A DNA stretch of 64,000 nt. It comes from Chloroflexota bacterium (GTDB taxonomy: Bacteria > Chloroflexota > Anaerolineae > Anaerolineales > UBA4823). Positions 43,662 through 51,545 of the stretch are shown one piece after another (the first letter of the stretch is position 1; each line of letters starts with the position of its first letter). The notes under the pieces are model-generated. The model was not told the origin of the DNA. It saw only the letters and a list, made by a program, of their open reading frames with translations, and searched no databases. The DNA lies in NCBI GenBank assembly GCA_029782365.1, contig JAKOUW010000015.1, positions 1 through 64,000 on the forward strand, given 5' to 3'. The position numbers and the translations under genes are program-made.

Positions 43662-44591
43662 ATGAACCCCATTGAAATCACGGACCAACAGATGCAAGAA
43701 TTTGGCGCCGCCCTGGTCGCCAAAGAGCGATCGCCAATCACAATCCGTGGCTATGTGAGTGATGTGCGCCTGTTTTGCACCTGGCATCTACGTAAATATC
43801 GAGAACCGTTGACCTTTGAGAACCTGACGGCTGCCGCCTTACGCGCCTATAAGCAGCATTTGCTCGAAGAGCAGGCCAAGCCCAAAACAGTAAACCGGCG
43901 ACTGGCTTCATTGGCCGCTTTTGCCGATTGGGCGCGGCAGGCCGGTTACCTGAACGATCGTAACCCGGCGCAAGGCATCACCAAAGTGCCGCAGGCGCCG
44001 CTGTCGCCCCGTTGGCTGGATCATAAACAGCAGGCGGCTTTGCTGCGCACGGTAGAAAAAGAAGTGCAGGCTGCCATCCGGCGATACCCACGGCTGCAGG
44101 TGGCGTACTTGCGGGATGCCGCGATTGTGTGCCTGATGCTCAATACCGGCCTGCGCGTCAAAGAGGTGGTTGGTTTACGGCTCAAGGATGTGCTGCTCAA
44201 CGAACGGAAGGGTACCGTGATCGTCCGGCAGGGGAAAGGTGGAAAACGCCGCGAAATCCCGCTCAACGCCCAGGCGCGTAAGGCTTTGCAGGATTACCTG
44301 GATGTGCGCCCGGAAGTAACGGCAGATGGCTTCTTCGTCGGGCAGAGCAACCAGAATGTGCAAGAAAAAACTGTGCAGCGGGCCGTCAAACGTTTTGCAG
44401 AAGCGGCCGGCATGGGGGATATTTCTGCCCATGTTTTACGCCACACCTTCGCCAAGTCGCTGATTGATAAGGGCGTCACGCTGGAGAAAGTGGCAGCCCT
44501 GTTAGGTCACACCAGCCTGGAAACCACCCAAATCTACATTACCCCAGGCGAGCGCGACCTGGAAGAAGCCGTAACGAAGCTGGAGGCTTAG
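43662..44591 (+). CDS. Tyrosine recombinase (XerC/D-like)
   Basis: A 309-aa recombinase. An N-terminal SAM-like core-binding domain (residues 8-95) precedes the catalytic domain with Arg165, Lys192, His257, Arg260, His283 and the nucleophile Tyr292 (LGHTSLETTQIYI). The set is complete. Size and motifs match Xer-type dimer resolution enzymes as well as integrases. Because a serine recombinase sits at the proposed attachment site, this one more likely resolves multimers of the replicating form. Confidence 0.93.
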   Translation: MNPIEITDQQMQEFGAALVAKERSPITIRGYVSDVRLFCTWHLRKYREPLTFENLTAAALRAYKQHLLEEQAKPKTVNRRLASLAAFADWARQAGYLNDRNPAQGITKVPQAPLSPRWLDHKQQAALLRTVEKEVQAAIRRYPRLQVAYLRDAAIVCLMLNTGLRVKEVVGLRLKDVLLNERKGTVIVRQGKGGKRREIPLNAQARKALQDYLDVRPEVTADGFFVGQSNQNVQEKTVQRAVKRFAEAAGMGDISAHVLRHTFAKSLIDKGVTLEKVAALLGHTSLETTQIYITPGERDLEEAVTKLEA

Positions 44592-44593
44592 GC

Positions 44594-46102
44594 ATGGGAG
44601 GCAGAGTTTACCCGGATGCTTTTGGGGAAATCGTGATCTCTTTTTCCAGGAACGAGGCGCTCAGAAACGCCGTGCGGCGTATCCCGAGCGCACATTTCGA
44701 CTTTCACGAGCAGCGCGGCTGGCTGGCCTGGCCTTCAACCAGCGTCATCCGGGCCGTGTTGTCGCTGGCCGATCAATATCGCCTGGCGGTGCACCCTGCT
44801 TTCAAGCTGCCGGCAGAAGAACTGGTGGCACGTTTCGAAAGCAGCCGTTACTATGCCAGCCACGCCCTGGAACCCGAAGCGCACTTCAAGTCACCGCTGC
44901 CGGGCCTGACGCCTTTTCAAGTTGCCGGCGTGCAGTATGCCCTCAAGACCATGCGCTGTTTTATCGCCGATGAAGATGAGAAAGATCGGATGGCCATCGC
45001 CCTGGGGACTGTGCAAGCCGCCAATGCTTTTCCAGCCTGGATCGTCTGCCCGGCGAACCGCAGCCAGGCCTGGCATCATGCCATCGAACGATACCTGCCC
45101 GGTAAAAAGTTGCCCACCTGCAAAGACGCCGCCGTGGATGCCTCGGCCGACATGGTGCTGATCAACTATGAAACGCTGGATGCTGCTGACGCCGTGATCC
45201 AGCATTTGAACCGCCGCCCTTATGGCCTGATCCTGGATGAGGCGCATTACGTGAAGAGTTGGGATGCCCAGCGTACCAGGCGCTCCCTTGCCCTGGCGCA
45301 AGGCATCCACTACCGGCTGCTGCTCACGCCCACCCCGATCCTCAATGGCCCGGCGGAGCTGATCAGCCAATTGAATGTTATGGGGCGGTTAGATGAGTTC
45401 GGCGGTCGCAGCGGCTTTTTCCAGCGCTACTGCCTGGGGCAAGAAAATGGCGCCGCCCGCCTGGACGAGCTTGGCCGGCTGTTGCGCACCCGCTGCCTGC
45501 TGCGCCGGCCCAAGCCGGACCTGGAGACGATGCCCCGCCAATACCATCGAGTGCGCATTGACAACCGGGATGATTACAATGCGATAGAGGTGGCTGCTTC
45601 GCAGGATGACGACTGGGTGGGCTGGCACACCGCGCCACGCCTAGAATTGGCCTGGGGCAAGTTCGATGCGGCGGTCGCCTGGATCCGGGCGTTGCTGAAA
45701 AACAACCAGGAAAAACTGGTGGTTTTCGCCTACCACCGCGAGATCGTGGGCGACATTGCCGGCGCCTTCCAGGCCCCCTGGATCACCAGCGAGATCACGA
45801 AGCACAAACGGGCGAAAGCCATTGAGCGCTTTACCAGCGACCCAGCGTGCCGCCTCATCGTCATCAGCATCCGGGCCGACAGCCGCGGCTGGAATCTTGC
45901 ACCGGCTTGCCAGGCGCTGTTTGCAGAGCTGAGTTTCACGCCCGCCGACCAGCAGCGCGCTGAGGGCTTGCTGGCGCAGCCGGCGCAGGCCCATTACCTG
46001 ATCGCCACGAACACGCTTGAGGAGTGCTTCTTTGACCGGATTGGGGATAAGCAGTATGTGATCAGAACGGTGCTGGATGTCATTTACACAGAGCAGAAAT
46101 AA
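44594..46102 (+). CDS. SNF2/SMARCAL1-like protein with degenerate ATPase motifs
   Basis: A 502-aa protein with a recognisable SNF2 layout: an N-terminal HARP-like region (FSRNEALRNAVRRIP), LTPFQVAGVQYAL, DEAH at 215-218 (LILDEAHYVKSW), LLTPTPILNGPAELI, and a second RecA domain (SADSRGWNLAPACQAL-type). Motif I should read close to ADEMGLGKT but reads ADEDEKDRM (125-133), without the Walker Lys. The arginine-finger motif VI is also lost (QQRAEGLLAQPAQAH). It probably binds DNA without remodelling it by ATP hydrolysis. It is the last gene of the rightward module. Confidence 0.8.
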   Translation: MGGRVYPDAFGEIVISFSRNEALRNAVRRIPSAHFDFHEQRGWLAWPSTSVIRAVLSLADQYRLAVHPAFKLPAEELVARFESSRYYASHALEPEAHFKSPLPGLTPFQVAGVQYALKTMRCFIADEDEKDRMAIALGTVQAANAFPAWIVCPANRSQAWHHAIERYLPGKKLPTCKDAAVDASADMVLINYETLDAADAVIQHLNRRPYGLILDEAHYVKSWDAQRTRRSLALAQGIHYRLLLTPTPILNGPAELISQLNVMGRLDEFGGRSGFFQRYCLGQENGAARLDELGRLLRTRCLLRRPKPDLETMPRQYHRVRIDNRDDYNAIEVAASQDDDWVGWHTAPRLELAWGKFDAAVAWIRALLKNNQEKLVVFAYHREIVGDIAGAFQAPWITSEITKHKRAKAIERFTSDPACRLIVISIRADSRGWNLAPACQALFAELSFTPADQQRAEGLLAQPAQAHYLIATNTLEECFFDRIGDKQYVIRTVLDVIYTEQK

Positions 46103-46139
46103 CCTTTGACAATTTGCCAAATATAGAAACGCCATTCTG

Positions 46140-46163
46140 CCCATCGCAAGATGGGTTATTTTT
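46140..46163 (+). terminator. Terminator of the element 2 rightward module
   Basis: CCCATC-GCAA-GATGGG is followed by TTATTTTT, 38 nt after the SNF2-like stop. Confidence 0.85.
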
Positions 46164-46219
46164 ACGTTGATTTCCCAGGTCACCTACCTGAGTTAGGATC
46201 AGTTTATCAACTCCCTGCA

Positions 46220-46228
46220 TGCTATAAT
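46220..46228 (+). promoter_or_regulatory. Extended -10 promoter of the restriction nuclease gene
   Basis: TGCTATAAT matches the extended -10 pattern TGnTATAAT about 55 nt before the start. No good -35 is present, which is usual for this promoter type. Confidence 0.6.
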
Positions 46229-46282
46229 AATTGCGACATACTTTTCCTATGACCGACATTCCGTATTGAGGAGCAAGCTGTT

Positions 46283-47512
46283 ATGGCCGAATTGCTTTGT
46301 CAACCTGATGGTGAAATTCGCTTGGGAGATTTTCTGAAGTCTCACCTAAATCAAACTGAATGGACATCCTTTCGAGCAGCTATTGCTTTTATCAAAAATA
46401 CAGGCACTAGACACATAGCCGCTGATTTGGCTAACTTCTCCAATAGAGCAACGGTCAAAATTTCAGTAGGGGTTGATCAAAACGGCACTTCCTATGATGG
46501 TTTAAAAAGTCTTCTGGAAGCAGTTGGAGAAAGGGGCAAAATTTGGGTTTTTCACAATGAAAACCAATCTACTTTTCATCCTAAAGTGTACGTTTTCTCG
46601 AATGAAGAATGGGCTGATGTAGCAATAGGATCAGGAAATCTCACAGAGGGAGGACTATACACGAACTATGAAGTGTCTTTAGCCGTTAGACTTCATCTTT
46701 CGGTTAATGAAGACAGAGAACTGTTTAATCAACTTCAATCAATGTTTGACTCTTGGGCGGATCCGACAAGCCAACTGGCACATTTGTTGACCAATGAATT
46801 TTTAGGGGAGCTATTGCTAAATGGCTATGTGATAACCGAGAGCCAAATGCAAGCCATACGTACCAACAAGATTGCTGAGGGGAAAGAAACAACCACAGAA
46901 GCCGGCAGTGAACCTACAAAACCTCCTCTGTTTTATCGAAGAGCAGTGCGTCGCGCTCCTCGCCTTCCTAGAACACCTGCCGAACCAGATTTGCCTGAAG
47001 AAATTGTCGATGAAGAATTTGTAATAGAGCCTCCCGTACCAGTTGAGCCACAAGCAGGGGGTAACTATGGTTTTGTGATGACATTACAAAGAACAGATGT
47101 TGGAGTTGGGCAGACTACTGCAGGCACAAGCAGGCGCTCTCCTGAAATTTTTATTCCTCTATCGGCACGAAACTATGACCCTCAATTTTGGGGGTGGCCT
47201 GATCTTTTTACCGAAGATCCGCAACGTGATGGAAAATTTGACCGTTCCGGCGTTCCTATGCGCGTTGGAACAGAAATTGTAATTGTTAATATGATGACTT
47301 GGCCAGTAAAACACGATTTTAGGCTAAGAAGTGAAGCCCTGCGAAGTGCTGGCAACGTGAATGATATTCTCAGGATTGAAAGATCGGATGGCTCGCAGGG
47401 ATATTCTTACTACGTAGAAGTGGTCCCGTATGGTACCTCCGAATATCAACATTATTGGGATCTATGCGTAAACGAGACGCAAAACTCACATAAACTTTGG
47501 GGGTATTACTAA
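46283..47512 (+). CDS. PLD-family restriction endonuclease (BfiI/NgoFVII-like)
   Basis: A 409-aa nuclease. The N-terminal PLD domain has His99 and Lys101 in FHPKVYVF, Asn119 in GSGNLT and Glu130. The spacings 2, 18 and 11 match those I recall for the metal-independent enzyme BfiI. A Pro-rich linker (about 205-250) leads to a C-terminal domain (IFIPLSARNYDPQFWGWPDLF), probably the B3-like DNA-recognition part seen in this group. It converges on two DNA methyltransferase genes. The block is markedly A+T-rich compared with the rest of element 2, which suggests recent separate acquisition. Confidence 0.85.
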   Translation: MAELLCQPDGEIRLGDFLKSHLNQTEWTSFRAAIAFIKNTGTRHIAADLANFSNRATVKISVGVDQNGTSYDGLKSLLEAVGERGKIWVFHNENQSTFHPKVYVFSNEEWADVAIGSGNLTEGGLYTNYEVSLAVRLHLSVNEDRELFNQLQSMFDSWADPTSQLAHLLTNEFLGELLLNGYVITESQMQAIRTNKIAEGKETTTEAGSEPTKPPLFYRRAVRRAPRLPRTPAEPDLPEEIVDEEFVIEPPVPVEPQAGGNYGFVMTLQRTDVGVGQTTAGTSRRSPEIFIPLSARNYDPQFWGWPDLFTEDPQRDGKFDRSGVPMRVGTEIVIVNMMTWPVKHDFRLRSEALRSAGNVNDILRIERSDGSQGYSYYVEVVPYGTSEYQHYWDLCVNETQNSHKLWGYY

Positions 47513-47526
47513 TATAGTCGGAGAAG

Positions 47527-47560
47527 AAAAGACCTTCACGGTGCCATGTGAAGGTCTTTT
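47527..47560. terminator. Bidirectional terminator between nuclease and methyltransferase genes
   Basis: AAAAGACCTTCAC pairs perfectly with GTGAAGGTCTTTT, giving T-runs on both strands. It sits between convergent stop codons. Confidence 0.9.
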
Positions 47561-47574
47561 TCCTGGGAAAGATA

Positions 47575-49167
47575 TCATTTGGGTTTCTTGAGAACAATAA
47601 TGATTTCTGAAGCAACAGCGTTTTTCTTAAAAATATCGCGTGAGACCAACATTTCCATTGGAATATTCTTTTCAGGTAAGAAGCCGATACTCATAGCGAT
47701 TTCGGCTAATAAGTTTGCAGTTTCAATTTCAACTCGCTGTCCACCCGCAATGGTGTGATTGTTACCAACAACGACAAAAGCATTAGCTCCTGGTTTAAGA
47801 ACTGCAAGCATTTCCACAAAAACTTGCCGCATATCCAAAAAATATTTGGCCAAAAGAGCAGGCAAATTGCGTCTCCGAAAGCCAACATTAGTATTTGCAT
47901 TTAAAGTGTCAATCTGTTCAATAAGATGGTGAACTGATAGTGGTAGTAGATTTTTCTTACCAAGATAATCGTGCCAAAGGGTGGAGCGAATTTTGTCAGT
48001 TACTTCTCGGTTGCCAATCATTTCCAAATTGCGTTTTTGATGATCGTGTCTTGGCAATAGGCCAAGATAACACAAGCTCAATCGATCTGTATCAAGGTAG
48101 GGTAAAGCCGTTGCATAAGGCGGGGATGTGACAACAACATCTACTTTACCCAAATAATCCTTCCAGATATTCCCTGCATTTAAGGCACTACCTTGAAAAA
48201 CCTTGAAACTCCCATTATCAATACCCTGATTTTGGTAAAGGAATGCTAATACTATACGTACTGAACGTCCAACCTCTTCGAGAAATTCTTTGTAGGGGTC
48301 AAGGTCAATATCATTTTTGACCTGTTTTCGGACACGGAGATCATCTTCCTTCTGCCATGAAACCGAACGCAAAATATTGCTTAACGCCAAAGTGAACATG
48401 TTTCGAATGCTAACGTTTGTGATCGCATCAATTTCACTTTTTATTTGATCTAGATCACATAAAACGGGTTCAGAGAACCATAATGAAAGATATTTCTGAT
48501 CAGATTCGGAAAGAGATGTGAAATATGGTAATTGATCTTTGCTGACTCGTTGTTTGGGCTGAATACGCAATAGGTTTTCGCGCAGATGCAGATATACTTC
48601 GCTTAGCTCGGTAGGGTCAATTGTCAAAAGTTCAGCCTTGGTTTTACTCATCAAAACAGAAAGTGGATTGGCGTCAAGCCCTAATCCAAAACATCCCGCA
48701 AGCACCGATTCAACCAAGGTCGTGCCGCTCCCACACATGGGGTCGGCCACAATGCCTCCTGTTGGTACACAACCAATATTGATTAGCGAACGTACTAGCT
48801 GTGGAAAGAACTTCCCGCGATATTCATGCAAGCCATGCGTCCCATACCGAAGTATACGGCGGTTAGGTAAAGGAACTGTTTTGTCAAAAGGTAAAAGATG
48901 AGCAATTTGATCTGATGTCAGACCATTCCGAACGATATTTGTGGTCGCTTCGCGTAAAACCTGTACGGTGGGTTGCCCATTGACACTTTCCCAGTATGCT
49001 AGTTGCCTCACTAAATCAAATTCGGGAACGCTGGTCTCAATACGAAACTCTTCAGATTCATCATCTGCTAGCGATGAACCTGCAACGGATCTTAATTCGG
49101 AAAACGCTAATACGCGTTCAAATGGTTGGATATACGGCTTGATTTTACATTCAACGATAGTTTTCAT
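47575..49167 (-). CDS. DNA methyltransferase 1 (SPPY type, probable N4-cytosine)
   Basis: A 530-aa methyltransferase. The SAM-binding motif I is DPMCGSGTT (142-150) and the catalytic motif IV is SPPY (348-351). The order motif I then IV, and HGLHEYRGKFFPQLV before motif I, match N4-cytosine/N6-adenine enzymes; SPPY favours cytosine N4. About 200 residues between motifs I and IV probably include target recognition. The gene is 3 bp downstream of a second methyltransferase. Two methyltransferases with one PLD nuclease suit a type IIS system with an asymmetric site, one enzyme per strand. Confidence 0.88.
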   Translation of the reverse strand: MKTIVECKIKPYIQPFERVLAFSELRSVAGSSLADDESEEFRIETSVPEFDLVRQLAYWESVNGQPTVQVLREATTNIVRNGLTSDQIAHLLPFDKTVPLPNRRILRYGTHGLHEYRGKFFPQLVRSLINIGCVPTGGIVADPMCGSGTTLVESVLAGCFGLGLDANPLSVLMSKTKAELLTIDPTELSEVYLHLRENLLRIQPKQRVSKDQLPYFTSLSESDQKYLSLWFSEPVLCDLDQIKSEIDAITNVSIRNMFTLALSNILRSVSWQKEDDLRVRKQVKNDIDLDPYKEFLEEVGRSVRIVLAFLYQNQGIDNGSFKVFQGSALNAGNIWKDYLGKVDVVVTSPPYATALPYLDTDRLSLCYLGLLPRHDHQKRNLEMIGNREVTDKIRSTLWHDYLGKKNLLPLSVHHLIEQIDTLNANTNVGFRRRNLPALLAKYFLDMRQVFVEMLAVLKPGANAFVVVGNNHTIAGGQRVEIETANLLAEIAMSIGFLPEKNIPMEMLVSRDIFKKNAVASEIIIVLKKPK

Positions 49168-49170
49168 TGG

Positions 49171-50328
49171 TTACCCTTTGCGCTGCAAAATCAAGATTTT
49201 TTCTTCCTTGATCTTTCCAATCGCTGGATTGAAAGCTTTTTTTGTTGCTTGCATTTGTCTTGTGATTCGAGCTGCTTCAACAAATCCTCTGTCGGCTGCC
49301 AGGTTTGACAATAACTCGGCATTATCAATTTTTTCCCCTTTTATGGTTGAGTCGCCGATTATGAAGCATGCATAACGATTTGGCCTTAAGTGTTCATACA
49401 ACCACTCAAAAATCAGAGCCATCTCCTGCCGAAAGGTTTCTATTGAAGCTCCTACCTTGCTATATTTCCGGTGGCTGCCAATCTCTTGTTTTTTAAATTC
49501 CGCATAATCCATGTCTAGCCAAATCATGCGTGACATATGATACAAGTGATAGCTGTAAGCGTTTGGGTAGGGCGGTGAACATACCATCAAGTCAAACTTT
49601 CCAACATCCGGCGCTGTCAAAATATTTGCATAAAGCACTTTGCTAAAACATCCATTATTTGCAACTTGAGTAAATTCTGTTACAGATGGGATGGCCTTAC
49701 TTAAAGCTATCCCAAAACGACGGAAAGTATCCCCTGGAACTATCTTTTTCTCTCGACGTACGTATCTTGTGTCAGAGTCCTGCTTAGAGACAACCACAAT
49801 GATAGATGAAAACGCTGTCTGAGCAATTTTGCGGCTCGTAGGAGTTGGTAAACTTTGGAACCAGCTTTTTATTTCAGCCAATTCTTCAACTACAAATGGT
49901 TCAAACCAGAAACTAATAGCATTATCCTGAGGACGGTCAGCAGAAGAAATGTACGGAGATGATTTAAAGAGAGGGGTATTCATCAATAAATCAGCAGCGG
50001 CTCTTTGCGACTTTGAAACTAATTCAGCTAATATTTGTTCATCGCCATTTTGAAAGTGGGTGGTTTTAGCCTCACTGATTAAACAGGCAAGTGGATTGGC
50101 ATCTATACCAATGGCGTTGCGTTTCAAAACATTAGCTTCAACCAATGTTGTGCCACTTCCGCAAAAAATATCCGCAACGGTTTCTCCAGTTTTTGATAAT
50201 TCGCTAATGATTGCGTTAGGAATTTGAGGAATATACTTTGCTGGGTAAGGGTGGAGACCATGGGTCAGATGCCTTGTTTTGGCATCTGCAAAATTCCAAT
50301 CCAAATTCAAGAGGTTAAGAGGATTCAT
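49171..50328 (-). CDS. DNA methyltransferase 2 (SPPY type, probable N4-cytosine)
   Basis: A 385-aa methyltransferase with HGLHPYPAKYIPQIP, motif I DIFCGSGTT (53-61) and motif IV SPPY (251-254), then a C-terminal family block (FIIGDSTIKGEKI). It is shorter than its neighbour at the N-terminus and between motifs. It is transcribed first in the leftward pair. It would protect the second strand of an asymmetric target. Low G+C as in the whole restriction cassette. Confidence 0.88.
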   Translation of the reverse strand: MNPLNLLNLDWNFADAKTRHLTHGLHPYPAKYIPQIPNAIISELSKTGETVADIFCGSGTTLVEANVLKRNAIGIDANPLACLISEAKTTHFQNGDEQILAELVSKSQRAAADLLMNTPLFKSSPYISSADRPQDNAISFWFEPFVVEELAEIKSWFQSLPTPTSRKIAQTAFSSIIVVVSKQDSDTRYVRREKKIVPGDTFRRFGIALSKAIPSVTEFTQVANNGCFSKVLYANILTAPDVGKFDLMVCSPPYPNAYSYHLYHMSRMIWLDMDYAEFKKQEIGSHRKYSKVGASIETFRQEMALIFEWLYEHLRPNRYACFIIGDSTIKGEKIDNAELLSNLAADRGFVEAARITRQMQATKKAFNPAIGKIKEEKILILQRKG

Positions 50329-50404
50329 AAATAAATTATACCAGGTTCGTAGAACTTATATTCTAGTATTGGCTTAGAAGTTTTCATATCATATCAATTT
50401 ACCA

Positions 50405-51112
50405 TCAATGGTTGCACTTGACCAACTTATTGAGTAGTTCAAGAAACACTGGATCATAGACTTCTGTAACGTGATTGACGTTCCATAATCCAGAATGGCG
50501 GATCGATTCTCGGTCTGCCTGCAACCTCAACCAGGAAGGGCTGGGCGGGTCCAGTGGCTCATCCTGTGTATTGTAATTGCTCAACAAAGCGATGGCATTG
50601 CGCTCGATCACCCCGCGCAGGCTGGCGGGGCCGGGGTTGTCATCCACGGCCAGCCACAAGAACGGCATCTGGCAGATGTACTGGCTGACGGCCTGTTCCA
50701 GCGGCTGCTCAGCCAGGCGCACCGCCGCGCCGGCGCTGGAGCCATGCCCCCATGTGCCCGCGACTGCCGGCGGCCATTTATCCCGCTTGATCAAAGCCGT
50801 GCCCACATGCAAGCGGAAGATCGAGCCGCGATGGTTGCCGCCGCCGCTCTTGCGCACACCCTGGTGCTGGCTGAGGCGCTTCCACAGCTTCGTCCGGCTG
50901 CCGCCGGCCAGGGCGTGCGTGCCCACCCGCACCACGCGCGGGCCTTGCCCGGAATGGGTGCGGATTTCTCCTGGTTCGAAGAAAAAGTAAACGCCGCGTG
51001 GCGGCCAATCCATGCGCCCATCACAGTCTGCAAGCAAGCGCTTGCCGCCCAGCTTGCGCTCCAGCGCGGCCAGGAGATCATAAAATCGGCGCAGATCGTT
51101 TAAGCGATCCAC
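50405..51112 (-). CDS. GIY-YIG-like protein of an ATPase/DUF6884 operon
   Basis: A 235-aa protein. The segments RGVYFFFEPGE (about residues 39-49) and PRVVRVGTHAL (58-68) resemble the two halves of a GIY-YIG nuclease site, followed by a conserved LWKRLSQHQG and, later, WLAVDD and IERNAIALLSN. The signature is divergent, with V-Y-F and V-R-V-G in place of GIY and YIG, so catalysis is uncertain. It is the third gene of a leftward operon after an ATPase and DUF6884, with a 1-bp gap. A nucleic-acid role in defence is likely by context. Confidence 0.65.
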   Translation of the reverse strand: MDRLNDLRRFYDLLAALERKLGGKRLLADCDGRMDWPPRGVYFFFEPGEIRTHSGQGPRVVRVGTHALAGGSRTKLWKRLSQHQGVRKSGGGNHRGSIFRLHVGTALIKRDKWPPAVAGTWGHGSSAGAAVRLAEQPLEQAVSQYICQMPFLWLAVDDNPGPASLRGVIERNAIALLSNYNTQDEPLDPPSPSWLRLQADRESIRHSGLWNVNHVTEVYDPVFLELLNKLVKCNH

Positions 51113-51113
51113 A

Positions 51114-51542
51114 TCAGCCGCCCTTCAAATGCTGGTTGAGCCACTGCATTTGCTCGCCAATGCGCAGCCCTTCCATCGGGATTTCAACTTTGCACCCCAG
51201 GCGAGCCACCTGAGCCAACAAAAATTCCCGGTAAGCCTGCCCGGCCAGGAAAATCACCGTATCGCCTGGCGACAGGCGCGGCTTGAGCGAGGCAAAAATC
51301 CGCTCAGCCCAGGCCTGGCGGGCGCTCTTCCCCATCGTCTTCAACGTTGCGTTATACGGCTCCAGCACCTGGTCGGGATGCACCAATCCGTATTTCGCTG
51401 AAAGAATGTACCACTCATCCGTGATCTGGCTGGCATAACGGGCAGCCTTGACGAACCAATCGGAAGTGTACAGGTATCGCGCAGGGGAGGGGGCAGCGCG
51501 TTTTTCGCTGACACAGGAAACAAGAGCAAATATCCGAGACAT
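51114..51542 (-). CDS. DUF6884-like protein
   Basis: A 142-aa protein with the DUF6884-type N-terminus LVSCVSEKRAAPSPARYLYTS, then WYILSAKYGLVHPDQVLEPYN and VIFLAGQAYREFLL. The family commonly neighbours the GIY-YIG-like protein seen here. The fold resembles YaaA/DUF1768-like nucleotide- or base-binding proteins, but no activity can be assigned. It lies 3 bp after the ATPase and 1 bp before the GIY-YIG-like gene. Confidence 0.7.
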   Translation of the reverse strand: MSRIFALVSCVSEKRAAPSPARYLYTSDWFVKAARYASQITDEWYILSAKYGLVHPDQVLEPYNATLKTMGKSARQAWAERIFASLKPRLSPGDTVIFLAGQAYREFLLAQVARLGCKVEIPMEGLRIGEQMQWLNQHLKGG

Positions 51543-51545
51543 ATT

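Noticed and set aside
43662..44591. Tyrosine recombinase as the enzyme inserting element 2 at the 5S gene
   Set aside because: It sits about 13 kb from either proposed end, while the serine recombinase abuts the attachment-site copy. Multimer resolution is the simpler role.
46103..46282. Right end of the element after the SNF2-like gene
   Set aside because: The TTTGACAATTTGCCAAA stretch there only faintly resembles the att core and has no second matching flank; the exact core is at the 5S gene.
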